From contig NZ_JYJG01000095.1 in the NCBI RefSeq assembly GCF_000955955.1, positions 1 through 63,975 on the forward strand: a DNA stretch of 63,975 nt. The letters run 5' to 3'. Origin of the DNA: Lentzea aerocolonigenes. Lineage in GTDB: Bacteria > Actinomycetota > Actinomycetes > Mycobacteriales > Pseudonocardiaceae. The notes below the pieces were generated by a model. It made no database searches. It was not told the origin of the DNA and was given only the letters and a program-made list of their open reading frames with translations. A program made the translations under genes and the position numbers. Positions 7,879 through 16,156 of this stretch are shown one piece after another; the first letter of the stretch is position 1, and each line of letters starts with the position of its first letter.

Positions 7879-8772
7879 CCGAACCAGTTCCTCACACCGA
7901 AGCAGATCGCCAGCGCGAGCATCGCCGCGCTGGAAAACCAGACCGTGCTGGGCGCGACCGCGTGGCGTGACGCCGAAAGCTCGTTCAGCGGCAAGCAGGG
8001 CGACGTGGTCACGGTGCGCACCGACACCGTGGTCGGCGAGGCGCGCACCTTCAACCGCTCCGCCAACCAGCCCATCGTGGTGGACGACGTCAAGGAAGTC
8101 GGCGTTGACGTCCGCCTGAACACCTACCTGTACAAGGGAATCAACCTCCCGGACGAACAGCTCACGCTCAACGTCCGCGACTTCACCACGCAGATCGCCA
8201 CCCCGCAGGCCAAGAGCGTCGCGCGCGGCGTCGAGAGCCTCCTCGCCGCGCAGATGAACGCGCTCACGTCTTCGATCACGCTCAAGGCGGACGGCACCGA
8301 CGTTCACACGATGCTGATCGAGGCCCGCAAGCGCCTCAACAAGGCGGGTGTCCCCGTCGAAGACAGGTTCTTCGCGGTGAGCGCCGAGGTTGAGGCGATG
8401 ATCCTCAACGACCCGCGCAACAAGCTGATCCCCGTGGACGTCTCGGGTTCCCCGGCCGCCCTGCGTGACGCGATCATCGGCAAGCTCTACGGGTTCGTGG
8501 TCGTGCCGACCAACTACCTCGCGGACGGAAGCGCCGTCGCCTACCACCGCACGGCTTTCCCGCTCGTGACAAGGGCTCTCGACGTCCCGGCCGGTGCGAC
8601 GTTCGGCGACTCGGTGACCTACAACGGTTTCGCCCTGCGCCTGATCCGCGACTACGACCCCGGTTTCCAGCAGGACCGCAGCGTGGTCAGCACGCTGGCG
8701 GGTGCGGAGACCACGAAGGACGACAACGTGGTGAAGCGCGCGTTGCGTCTGACGACTGCCGCGACTCCGTGA
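7876..8772 (+). CDS. Major capsid (coat) protein, P22-like fold, apparent ATC start
   Basis: From ATC 7876 the product is 298 residues, beginning (M)PNQFLTPKQIASASIAALEN, which matches the N terminus expected of the P22 coat-like family found in actinophages. The next usable start, GTG 7945, would delete 23 conserved residues and has no ribosome binding site. Later family features include SFSGKQGDVVTVR, the beta-rich middle and the C-terminal LVTRALDVPAG and RLIRDYDPG. It follows the scaffold and overlaps the connector by four bases. P22-type coats need scaffold but no protease, which agrees with the absence of one. Confidence 0.9.
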   Translation: MPNQFLTPKQIASASIAALENQTVLGATAWRDAESSFSGKQGDVVTVRTDTVVGEARTFNRSANQPIVVDDVKEVGVDVRLNTYLYKGINLPDEQLTLNVRDFTTQIATPQAKSVARGVESLLAAQMNALTSSITLKADGTDVHTMLIEARKRLNKAGVPVEDRFFAVSAEVEAMILNDPRNKLIPVDVSGSPAALRDAIIGKLYGFVVVPTNYLADGSAVAYHRTAFPLVTRALDVPAGATFGDSVTYNGFALRLIRDYDPGFQQDRSVVSTLAGAETTKDDNVVKRALRLTTAATP

Positions 8773-9302
8773 CCGCCCCGGCCGCGCCGCTCGCGACGCT
8801 GCCGGAGCTGGAGACCCGCGCGCAACGCGCCCTCGTCGGCACCCCCGAGGAAGCACGCGGCCTCGCAGCGCTCACCGACGCCTCGGCGCTCGTGCGCGCC
8901 GAGGTACCGCCCGCGCTGCTGGCCCCGACCGTCCCGGCCGTGGTCGTGACGATCGTGTGCCAAGCGGCTGGGCGGGCGTTGCGCAACCCGGACGGGTACG
9001 CGTCCGAGACCATCGGTCAGTACGGCTACCGGTACGGCGACGCCACCGTGACCGGCGTCTACCTCACCACTGACGAACGGGCCGTCCTGCGCCGGATCGC
9101 GCGCCGCTCCGGCCTGCGCTCGACTCGCACCCCGCACAGCGCGGGAGACCACGCCGACCTCCCGGACACCGTCCCTGTCGTCTACGCGGACGGCACACCC
9201 GGCGAGCCGATGCCGTGGCGGTTCGTCGAGTACAGCGAACCCCAAGGGGAGGTGCCGCCGCCTGCACCTCCCGCACACGCTGACGATCGTCACTCCGGCT
9301 GA
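8769..9302 (+). CDS. Head-to-tail connector (adaptor) protein
   Basis: GTG 8769 overlaps the coat stop in GTGA. The 177-residue product has the usual adaptor layout: an N-terminal helical part (LPELETRAQRAL), a helix-turn-helix-like middle including a Cys-Gln segment (VVVTIVCQAAGRALRNPDGY) and TIGQYGYRYG, then a flexible proline-rich tail. Position and length fit gp15/gp6-type adaptors that bind under the portal. Its 3' end overlaps the next gene by 41 bases. Confidence 0.75.
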   Translation: MTAPAAPLATLPELETRAQRALVGTPEEARGLAALTDASALVRAEVPPALLAPTVPAVVVTIVCQAAGRALRNPDGYASETIGQYGYRYGDATVTGVYLTTDERAVLRRIARRSGLRSTRTPHSAGDHADLPDTVPVVYADGTPGEPMPWRFVEYSEPQGEVPPPAPPAHADDRHSG

Positions 9303-9591
9303 ACAACCCGACGAGTACGACAACCCCGTGTCCCGATTGGACTACGGACCGGCAGCGTCCCGCCGCACCGTTCGCGGGATGATGCAACCCCGCACGAGCA
9401 CCACCAGCAGTGAACCCGGCCGCCAGGCCGTCACCGGCTCGTGGTGGCTGTTCACCCTGGACCCGATCGCCGCGCGCGAACGCGTCGAGCACGACGGCCG
9501 CGTTTACCAGGTCGAGGGCGACCCCGAGCGTTGGGAGCCCCGGCCTGGTCGAGTTCACTACGAGACGACCCTGACTCACGCTGACGGATAG
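9262..9591 (+). CDS. Head closure (stopper) protein, apparent CTG start
   Basis: The frame is open from within the adaptor gene. CTG 9262 is placed after GGGGAGG (9246-9252, 9-base spacer) and gives LHLPHTLTIVTPAE, matching the usual LPHTVTV start of this family. The first GTG in frame (9328) would remove 22 conserved residues. The 109-residue product has the family's small beta-barrel blocks: RRTVRGMMQPRT, WWLFTLDPIA, VEHDGRVYQVEGDP. It closes the capsid after packaging. The 3' part is overlapped on the other strand by a minus-strand accessory gene. Confidence 0.75.
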   Translation: MHLPHTLTIVTPAEQPDEYDNPVSRLDYGPAASRRTVRGMMQPRTSTTSSEPGRQAVTGSWWLFTLDPIAARERVEHDGRVYQVEGDPERWEPRPGRVHYETTLTHADG

Positions 9592-9751
9592 GGATTCCCT
9601 CACGCCGGTTCGCTCGGACGAAGCCCGTCAACGCGCGGATGATGGCGGGTCGCTCTTCGGGCTTTGCTCCCCGAAGGGCAACCACCAAGATCCACACGGG
9701 AATGCTCGCAACTACGGCGGCGGTCAGCGGCACCAACAGTTCAAGGTTCAC
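9452..9751 (-). CDS. Small membrane protein, antisense accessory gene (paralogue of 5603-5824)
   Basis: GTG 9751 opens a 99-residue product with one hydrophobic helix (residues about 4-26) followed by RGAKPEERPAIIRAL. That element matches the one in the minus-strand gene at 5603-5824. The C terminus is basic and lies antisense to the head closure gene (convergent overlap of 140 bases). GGAAG abuts the start, so the ribosome binding site is poor. It is 80 bases downstream of the 9832-10155 gene on the same strand and may share its message. Function is unknown. Confidence 0.5.
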   Translation of the reverse strand: MNLELLVPLTAAVVASIPVWILVVALRGAKPEERPAIIRALTGFVRANRREGIPIRQRESGSSRSELDQAGAPNARGRPRPGKRGRRARRVRARRSGPG

Positions 9752-9831
9752 CTTCCAGCTTGTACTGCACGATCCGCTTTCGGCAAAGGGCGGTCACGGC
9801 GCTGAGCCACTGTTTCACCTGATCGGTTGTA

Positions 9832-10155
9832 TCAGTACGGGGTCTCTCCGTCCGGGTGCACCATCCGCAGATACCAGCGGGGCACGGTGTGCGCGAACGG
9901 CAGCGTCCCGAACGGCGTCTCACGCTCGTACACCACGTAGCCGTGCAGGCGTCCGGTCCTGGTCCGCACCCACGCGTACAACGTCGCGTCGACCTCGTCA
10001 GGCAGACCGAAACCCTGCTGTCGCATGAGGTCGGTCGGCTCCACACCCGTGCGCGCAAACCACTTCGGGAACACGTCGTTCCGGTCGAACCGGATACCAA
10101 CGCCCTTCTCCCGCACCTCGCCGAGATCCAACGGCACCCGCACACCTTCGAACAT
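9832..10155 (-). CDS. Unknown 107-aa protein, antisense accessory gene
   Basis: The frame starts at ATG 10155 and has about 85 percent third-position GC when read on the minus strand, which supports coding. The plus strand of this gap has no plausible gene. The product is soluble and rich in aromatic residues, with RVPLDLGEV near the start and VPRWYLRMVHPDGETPY at the end. No family is recognised. TTGACA lies about 25 bases before the ATG, so a nearly leaderless message is possible, though no good -10 is seen. With 9452-9751 it forms a candidate two-gene accessory unit. Confidence 0.6.
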   Translation of the reverse strand: MFEGVRVPLDLGEVREKGVGIRFDRNDVFPKWFARTGVEPTDLMRQQGFGLPDEVDATLYAWVRTRTGRLHGYVVYERETPFGTLPFAHTVPRWYLRMVHPDGETPY

Positions 10156-10239
10156 GAGTTCGATTCTCGGTCGCGTGTCAAGGGCGCCGCAACTCGGCGA
10201 CTACCACGCTCACAGCCCGGAACGAGGAGGTGACGCCCG

Positions 10240-10563
10240 GTGGCGGAGTTCCACCGTGACCGCGCTGGCCTCGCCGCGCTGCTCAAGAGCGAACAGGTCC
10301 GTGAGTTGCTGCGCGAGGCGGCGCACGAAGTCGCGGCCGAGGTCCGGGCGCAGGGGCACACCGTCGAGGACGGGTCCCCACTCCCGGTCGAGGTACGGGA
10401 GGAGACCGACACCGACAGGGCAGCCGTCAGTGTGGCGATCCCGCACCCCGCCGGTGTCGGCATGGAAGCGAAGCACGGCGTGTTGAAGCGTGCCGCTGCG
10501 AGTATCGGGTTGCGGGCCAAGGGATTCCGCAAGCCGCGCCGCCGGAAACGGAAGCGGTCGTGA
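10240..10563 (+). CDS. HK97 gp10-like neck / tail-joining protein
   Basis: GTG 10240 follows GAGGAGGTGA. The 107-residue product starts AEFHRDRAGLAALLKSEQVREL, a typical gp10-like N terminus, and ends in a strongly basic tail (RKPRRRKRKRS). It lies between the connector genes and the tail terminator, where this family occurs, and overlaps the next gene in GTGA. It probably completes the neck between head and tail. Confidence 0.75.
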   Translation: MAEFHRDRAGLAALLKSEQVRELLREAAHEVAAEVRAQGHTVEDGSPLPVEVREETDTDRAAVSVAIPHPAGVGMEAKHGVLKRAAASIGLRAKGFRKPRRRKRKRS

Positions 10564-10985
10564 CCGCCGCCGGTGTGCCGGTGCCGGTCGACGTGGTGGA
10601 ACTGGTGGTGCGGCTGGTGCGCCGCCTGCTCGCGGGAAACGCCGGCGAGATCGTGCGCGGCGTGCAGGTCGCCACGGAAACCGGACGCGGTCACAACGGC
10701 GGCCCGCCGTCGTTGCCGTGGCTGCTGGTCGCCGCCGATGACCATGACTGGGACTGGCCGGTGATTCAGACCGCCTCGATCCGGATCACGTGCTGGCACC
10801 GCACCGAGCACGCGGCGAAAGCGTTGGTAGCGCTCGTGATGGGCCTGCTGTGCGCTCGCCGCGCCTCGGGTGCGTTCCTCGCCGCCGAACCCGACACCGC
10901 CCCGATATCCGGGGTCGACCCGCACACCTCCGCGCCACTCGCGTTCATCGTCGTCACGGTGACCGCCCGCGCCTCGACGCGCTGA
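10560..10985 (+). CDS. Tail terminator / completion protein
   Basis: GTG 10560 overlaps the previous stop. The 141-residue product has the expected pattern of a helix (VELVVRLVRRLL), a beta strand with LVAADDHDWDW, a long helix after HRTEHAAKALVALVMGLL, and a terminal strand LAFIVVTVTAR, matching gpU/gp17-like proteins that cap the tail tube. It is followed by a hairpin and then the tail tube gene. Confidence 0.7.
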   Translation: MTAAGVPVPVDVVELVVRLVRRLLAGNAGEIVRGVQVATETGRGHNGGPPSLPWLLVAADDHDWDWPVIQTASIRITCWHRTEHAAKALVALVMGLLCARRASGAFLAAEPDTAPISGVDPHTSAPLAFIVVTVTARASTR

Positions 10986-11016
10986 CCACATCCCGCGCAA
11001 TCCCACACACCCGCTT

Positions 11017-11051
11017 GCCCGCCTCATTGACTGGGGGTCGGTGAGGCGGGC
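11017..11051 (+). terminator. Hairpin ahead of tail tube gene (terminator or attenuator)
   Basis: A perfect 10-bp stem GCCCGCCTCA (11017-11026) pairs with TGAGGCGGGC (11042-11051) around a 15-base loop, followed by TTCCCCCTTGT. It sits between the tail terminator and tail tube genes. It may partly end upstream transcription or protect the 5' end of the tube message. Confidence 0.55.
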
Positions 11052-11081
11052 TTCCCCCTTGTCCTCATTGGAGAAACGCCC

Positions 11082-11708
11082 TTGGCTATCAACACGAGCC
11101 TGGTCCGCGTCGCCGGAACAGGCGAGCTTTCCCTAGCCCCACCAGGAACCCCGGAACCCACCGACGCCACGACGGCGCTGCCCGCTGTCTGGTCCGGTCT
11201 CGGCCTGACCACCGAGGACGGCGTGACGCTGGCCCGCAAGGTGGAAAAGGAGGGGACGGCGCACTGGCAGCGCATCACCCCGGCCCGGTACATCATCAAG
11301 TCCCACGAACTGACCGTGAAGAGCGTCTTTCAGGAGACCAAGGCACAGGTCCTGTCCGCCTACTTCGGCGGTCTGGTGTTCGCGGAGACAGCGCAGGGCA
11401 GCAAGAAGTACCGCGCTGAGATCAGCACGCTCCCTAAGAGCGACGTCCGGGCGCTGTGTATCGACTGGACGGACGCGATCAGCGAAACCGAGATCTACCA
11501 CCACCGGCTCTACGTCCCGCGCGCCGAGGTCTCCGAGACCGACGACGCCCAGTGGTCCCGGACACAGGAAGCCCGTTGGGGCATGAGCTTTTCCGCGCTT
11601 GCCCCGCCCGGATCGTCCACCACCCTGGCCGTGTGGCTGACCGACGATCCGGCCGTCATCGCCGGACTCGGCTCGTCCTCACTGGCCGTCGCCCCTGACA
11701 AGTCCTGA
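11082..11708 (+). CDS. Major tail (tube) protein
   Basis: TTG 11082 lies 8 bases after GGAG. The 208-residue product begins AINTSLVRVAGTGELSLAP and contains GLTTEDGVTLAR and TAHWQRITPARY, the usual start of actinophage tail tube proteins. It is followed by the tail chaperone pair. It should polymerise into hexameric rings forming the tail shaft, the most abundant tail component, consistent with its own hairpin and good start signal. Confidence 0.85.
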   Translation: MAINTSLVRVAGTGELSLAPPGTPEPTDATTALPAVWSGLGLTTEDGVTLARKVEKEGTAHWQRITPARYIIKSHELTVKSVFQETKAQVLSAYFGGLVFAETAQGSKKYRAEISTLPKSDVRALCIDWTDAISETEIYHHRLYVPRAEVSETDDAQWSRTQEARWGMSFSALAPPGSSTTLAVWLTDDPAVIAGLGSSSLAVAPDKS

Positions 11709-11740
11709 CCCGTCGCCCGATCCTGTTGGAGGACAACCAC

Positions 11741-12022
11741 GTGAGCACACGGCAGCGTGCCGCCGCCACCAAGGCCAAGACCACCCGCGCGAAGACCGAC
11801 GTGACCGTCGAGTGGCGCGGCGAGACGTTCGCTCTGCCGACCGCCGAGGACTTCCCCCTTGACGCACTGGAGGCTGAGGAGGCGGGCAAGCATCTCACCG
11901 CCCTGCGCATGATCCTCGGAGAGCAGCAGTACAAGGCATGGCGCGCGCTCGCGCGCACCGCCAAGGACGCCGAGGAGTTCTCTGCGGTGGTGATGGGGGA
12001 GCTGGGTGCGGGAAACCGCTGA
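11741..12022 (+). CDS. Tail assembly chaperone, short form (gpG-like)
   Basis: GTG 11741 follows TTGGAGGA. The 93-residue product starts with a basic, Lys/Ala-rich segment, then VEWRGETFALPTAEDFPLDALEAEE, a common chaperone beginning. It ends at TGA 12020-12022, six bases past the slippery heptamer. It acts with the frameshifted form to wrap the tape measure and recruit tube subunits. Confidence 0.85.
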   Translation: MSTRQRAAATKAKTTRAKTDVTVEWRGETFALPTAEDFPLDALEAEEAGKHLTALRMILGEQQYKAWRALARTAKDAEEFSAVVMGELGAGNR

Positions 12023-12444
12023 CCGTCGCTCAGCTCTTGAGCGACGACCGCACCGCCGAAGCACTCGAAGTCGACCTGTTGCGCCACGGGGTCGACCTGC
12101 TCGACCTCTACCGCGGCGAGCTGGAGTTCCGCCGCGTGTGCGCGCTGGTCACCCACCTGCCCCCGGATTCGGCGCTGTGGCGCGCTTTGAGCCCCGATGG
12201 GCGGTGGACCCGTGCGGACGTGCTCGCCGCCGCCACCGAACGACGTCTCACCGCTCTGTGGGCGGCCGTCGCCGCGCTGCTCGGGCACGAGGCCACAGAC
12301 GACCAGCTCGCCTCACCGCTCGACGCGCTCGACACGCACAACCCCGGCCCGGCCCCGACCGCTCCCGCGAAGGGAGGGGAGCGCGACACCACGGCCGCGC
12401 GGCCGTTGCGTGAGATCGCGCTGATGATGACGAGGGAGGCGTGA
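11741..12444 (+). CDS. Tail assembly chaperone, frameshifted long form (gpGT-like)
   Basis: A -1 shift at GGGAAAC (12010-12016) joins the short form to the overlapping frame, giving a fusion of about 234 residues. After the shift the reading becomes K-PLTVAQLLSDDRTAEALEVDLL. The added domain has no good start of its own, which supports making it by frameshift. It lies directly before the tape measure gene, the standard site. The efficiency of the shift cannot be judged from sequence. Confidence 0.85.
12010..12016 (+). promoter_or_regulatory. -1 ribosomal frameshift slippery site G GGA AAC
   Basis: The zero-frame codons are GCG-GGA-AAC-CGC-TGA, so the heptamer fits X XXY YYZ exactly. Slipping back one base gives GGG-AAA-CCG-CTG and enters the long downstream frame. 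The stop is only six bases past the heptamer. Confidence 0.9.
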
Positions 12445-12451
12445 CCCTCTC

Positions 12452-15355
12452 TTGACCGCCATCGGTCACGCCTACCTCAAGATCATGCCCTCGTTCGTCG
12501 GCATCGGCCGCGCGGTCACCAAGGCCGTGCGGGAAGCCGAACGCGAAGCGCCCAAGGTCCAGTTGGACGCCGAAGTGCGCCGCGCGGACCTCGTCCGGCA
12601 GATCCGCACCGCTGCCCGCGAAGCCGAGCAGCAGCGCGTCACCCTGCCCACCCTGGCCGACACCGGCCCGGCCGGGCGCGAACTCGACCTGTTCCGCCGC
12701 GCCGAGTCCGGCAAGGACATAGACCTGCGGGTCACGCTGGACAAGTCGCTGGGCACGGCGGTTCGCGCGCTCGGGTCGCTGGACCAGAGCGTCAACCGGT
12801 CCACGGCGAGCATCACCCGGCACACCGCCACTGTGGGCACGTCCACCCTGCGCTACGCCGCCCTGGCCGCCGCAGCAGGCCAGTTGGTGACCGTCCTGGG
12901 CGGACTCGGCGGCGCGGCCGTCGCCGCCTCCGGGTCGCTGCTGCTCGTCCCCGCTGCAGGCCTCACTGCAGCGGCGGCGCTCGCCGTGCTGCGCATGGGC
13001 ACCAGCGGACTCGCTGACGCGTTCGCGGAGACCGACCCCGCCGCGTTCGCCGAGGCCATCGCGAAGATGCCCCCGCACATGCAGGCGACCGCCCGCGCCG
13101 TGCGGGAGATTCAGGGCGAGTTCGGGACCTTGCGCCTCGACGTCCAACAGCGACTGTTCGCCGGTCTCGCGCGTGAGGTGTCCGACCTCGGTGCGTTGCA
13201 CCTGCCCGCCGTGCGCACCGGCCTCGGGGAGATGGCCGACGCGCTCAACCTCTCCGCACGCGGCTTCGCATCGTGGGGCCGGGAATCGCGCACGGTCAAC
13301 GACGTCCGCCTGATCCTGGACAACTCGTCGCGCTCCATGAGCGCGCTCGCCGGTGGCGTGTCGCCGGTCCTGTCGGGACTGCGCGACATCGCCGCCGTGG
13401 GCTCGGGCTTCCTGCCCGCGCTGGCCGAAGGCCTCGCCCAGGGGGCAACGAACTTCGGTGAGTTCATCGGCCACGCACGGCAAACCGGCCAACTGGCCGG
13501 GTGGATCTCCTCTGGTCTGTCCACGCTCGGCGAGCTGTTCACGTTGCTGGGAAACATTCTCCAGATCATCGGCGCTGTCTTCATGGCCGCGAACTCCGGC
13601 GGCGTGAGCCTGCTCGGAAACCTCAACACGCTGACCGGCGCACTCGCCGCGTTCCTCTCCACGGGCGAGGGAAGCGTTGCGCTGCAACAGATCTTCTCCG
13701 GTCTGCGGGCGGTGACAGCGGCGTTCCTGCCGTTGTTGCTGGCTGTCGGCAACGCGATCGTCACCTACGTCGCCCCGGCGATCGAACAGCTCGGACCCGT
13801 GATCGGGGTGGCGTTCGGCACCCTGGCCGCCGCCGCAGAACCGGCCGGTCGGATTCTCGCCGCGCTCGCGCCACTCGCCGGCGTCGCGGCGCAGGCCCTC
13901 GCCTCGGTACTCGTGCCCGCACTGACCGCCGTGTCCGGTGTCGCCGCCGAGCTGGCCCCGGCTATCGCCGAGCTGGTCGCCGAGGTCGTCGGCGGCGGAC
14001 TCGCGGGCGCAATCCGTGAGCTGACACCAAGTCTGATCGAGCTGGCCCGCGCAGCGGCCCCGCTGATCGTCCAATTCGGACGGCTCTTGGTCCAGGCACT
14101 CCAGATCGCCGCGCCCGCCCTGGCCTCGCTGCTCCGGGTGCTGACGCCCGTTGCGGCCGCGATCGGCGGCACGCTGCTCGACGCGCTCGCCGCCGCCCTG
14201 CCCCTGGTCGGCCAGCTCGCCGACCTCTGGGCTCAGGTCCTACTGGCCGGGCTGCAAGCCGCCCTGCCCGTCCTCCCGGTCGTCGTCGAGGTCGTGCGCC
14301 AGCTCGCCGACGTCCTCGGCAACGGTCTGGCCACCGCCACACCTCAGCTCGTCGAGCTGGGCCGCCTGCTCGGCGAGACGCTTCTCATTGCCCTGCAAGG
14401 ACTTCTTCCGATTCTGCCGCCCTTGGCGGAAGCGTGGATGCGGGTCTGGTCCGAAGGCCTGCTGCCGAACTACCCGCTGTTGCTGCGCCTGGTCGTCGAG
14501 GTCCTGCCCGCCCTCGTCCAGATGATCACCGCCGTGGTGCCGCTGGTGACCCAGGCGGCCGACGTGCTCGCCACCTGGGGCGGCATGGCCGCGATGGTGT
14601 CGGCCCGATTCCAGGACGACCTGTTTCCCGTACTTCGGTTCCTGCTCAACGAGATCGTGATTCCGATCTTCGGCAACATCGTGTCCACTGTGTCCGGTGC
14701 GCTGCGCATCCTCCAGGGCATCATGTCCGTCGCGATGGGCCTTGTCACCGGCGACTGGTCGCGTGCCTGGTCCGGCGTGCGGGACATCGTCTCGGGCGCT
14801 CTCCAGTTCGTCCGGGGCGCGGCCGACATCATGGTCGGCGGGCTGATCACGCTGCTCGGTTCGTTGCCGGGCCGGATGATCGGCGCGCTCGGCGATCTCA
14901 ACGGGCTGCTGGTCGAGGCGGGCAAGAACCTGATCCGGGGCCTGATACGCGGTATCGACGCCATGATCGGGTACCTGCGCGACAAGCTCAGGCAGGTCAC
15001 GAACCTGTTGCCCTCGTGGAAGGGCCCGCCCGCCAGGGACCGGGTTCTGTTGCGGGACAACGGTGTTCTCATCATGCGCGGACTCGTTGACGGGTTCGCC
15101 CGTGAAGAGCCCGCAGTCCGCCGCTACCTGTCCGGCCTGACCGAGCGCATCCCCGAGTTGCCCGCGCCACGATCGGCGCTGCCCGCCGGCCTCGACTCGC
15201 GCGGCGCAGCCGCACAGCAGGTCAGCACGGCGGACTTGTCGAAGTTCCTCGACGCGGTCACCGCCCTGTCCGATCGGCCGATCGTCGTGCAGGTCGGCAC
15301 AACCGAAATCGCCCGCGCCACCGCAGACGGGGCACGGGTGCTGTCGAGGAGGTGA
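12452..15355 (+). CDS. Tape measure protein
   Basis: The 967-residue protein is the longest in the prophage. A TTG start at 12452 is used, with GAGGGAGG 12 bases upstream. The N-terminal 120 residues are charged and coiled-coil-like. Long alanine/leucine-rich hydrophobic stretches follow (about residues 125-190 and 300-700), then a C-terminal region with GDWSRAWSGVRDI and NLIRGLIRGID typical of TMPs. At roughly 1.5 angstroms per residue, tail length should be near 145 nm (inference). No peptidase or lysozyme insertion is recognised. Confidence 0.95.
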   Translation: MTAIGHAYLKIMPSFVGIGRAVTKAVREAEREAPKVQLDAEVRRADLVRQIRTAAREAEQQRVTLPTLADTGPAGRELDLFRRAESGKDIDLRVTLDKSLGTAVRALGSLDQSVNRSTASITRHTATVGTSTLRYAALAAAAGQLVTVLGGLGGAAVAASGSLLLVPAAGLTAAAALAVLRMGTSGLADAFAETDPAAFAEAIAKMPPHMQATARAVREIQGEFGTLRLDVQQRLFAGLAREVSDLGALHLPAVRTGLGEMADALNLSARGFASWGRESRTVNDVRLILDNSSRSMSALAGGVSPVLSGLRDIAAVGSGFLPALAEGLAQGATNFGEFIGHARQTGQLAGWISSGLSTLGELFTLLGNILQIIGAVFMAANSGGVSLLGNLNTLTGALAAFLSTGEGSVALQQIFSGLRAVTAAFLPLLLAVGNAIVTYVAPAIEQLGPVIGVAFGTLAAAAEPAGRILAALAPLAGVAAQALASVLVPALTAVSGVAAELAPAIAELVAEVVGGGLAGAIRELTPSLIELARAAAPLIVQFGRLLVQALQIAAPALASLLRVLTPVAAAIGGTLLDALAAALPLVGQLADLWAQVLLAGLQAALPVLPVVVEVVRQLADVLGNGLATATPQLVELGRLLGETLLIALQGLLPILPPLAEAWMRVWSEGLLPNYPLLLRLVVEVLPALVQMITAVVPLVTQAADVLATWGGMAAMVSARFQDDLFPVLRFLLNEIVIPIFGNIVSTVSGALRILQGIMSVAMGLVTGDWSRAWSGVRDIVSGALQFVRGAADIMVGGLITLLGSLPGRMIGALGDLNGLLVEAGKNLIRGLIRGIDAMIGYLRDKLRQVTNLLPSWKGPPARDRVLLRDNGVLIMRGLVDGFAREEPAVRRYLSGLTERIPELPAPRSALPAGLDSRGAAAQQVSTADLSKFLDAVTALSDRPIVVQVGTTEIARATADGARVLSRR

Positions 15356-15361
15356 ACCCCG

Positions 15362-16156
15362 CTGGAATCACTGTGGATCGGACCACCCGGCCGCCTGCGG
15401 GAGATCACCGACGCCGCCACCGACCACGACCGCTCGATCGGACTCGGCGTGACCGAGTTCCGATCGTTGGCCGGGAGCGTCACCGTGACCAGCCTGGCCA
15501 CGCCACCGCGCCGGATCTCGCTCAGCTTCGACAGCCTGACCGAGGACGACGCGCGATGGCTCGAAGCGCTCGCACGCCGCGTTACCGGTCCAGCTCCGTT
15601 CGCCGTGATCGAACCGGTCGCGCTGAACCTGCTCGACGGGCCGCAGTCCCAGGGCTACGGCCCTCTCGGCGCCTACGAAACCAACGGTGGCGGCGCGCTC
15701 TCCCAACGGGCTGACCGTCAGGTCACCATCGGCAACACCTCGTCCACGTCGGCGCTGAGGTGGCGGCATCCGTACTGGAGTGGCTGGCCTGTCGTAGCCG
15801 GTGCGCGGCTGGGCTTCGCCGCCGCGCTCGCCCCGCTGTCCGGGGTGTGCGCGCTCGACTACCTCGACGCGGGCGGCGCCCTGCTCGGCAGCTCGCCGCA
15901 GGGCGTCACCGTCTACGACCTGCCCCCGGCCGGAACCGTGTTCGTCCGCCCGACCGTGCGCCTGGTCGCCTTGCCCGCGCCCGTCCTCGTCGGCCCCGCC
16001 TGGCTGAGCATGGACGTCCCCGCGCAACCAGGCGTCCCGGTACCGCTCGGCGACGGATGCCCAGCCATGACCGTCACGTCCTACAGCGACAAACCACGCC
16101 CGTGGGGACGAGACCTCTCCCTCGACCTGGTGGAGGTGCGCCGTGCTCGAAGCTGA
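15362..16156 (+). CDS. Distal tail protein, apparent CTG start
   Basis: CTG 15362 is 8 bases after GAGGAGGT (15346-15353) and yields LESLWIGPPGRLREI, which matches the usual start of actinophage distal tail proteins. The next start, GTG 15449, would lose 29 residues including this block. The 264-residue product ends with SYSDKPRPWGRDLSLDLVEV. It links the tail tube to the tail-associated protein. Its end overlaps the next gene by 14 bases. Confidence 0.8.
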   Translation: MESLWIGPPGRLREITDAATDHDRSIGLGVTEFRSLAGSVTVTSLATPPRRISLSFDSLTEDDARWLEALARRVTGPAPFAVIEPVALNLLDGPQSQGYGPLGAYETNGGGALSQRADRQVTIGNTSSTSALRWRHPYWSGWPVVAGARLGFAAALAPLSGVCALDYLDAGGALLGSSPQGVTVYDLPPAGTVFVRPTVRLVALPAPVLVGPAWLSMDVPAQPGVPVPLGDGCPAMTVTSYSDKPRPWGRDLSLDLVEVRRARS

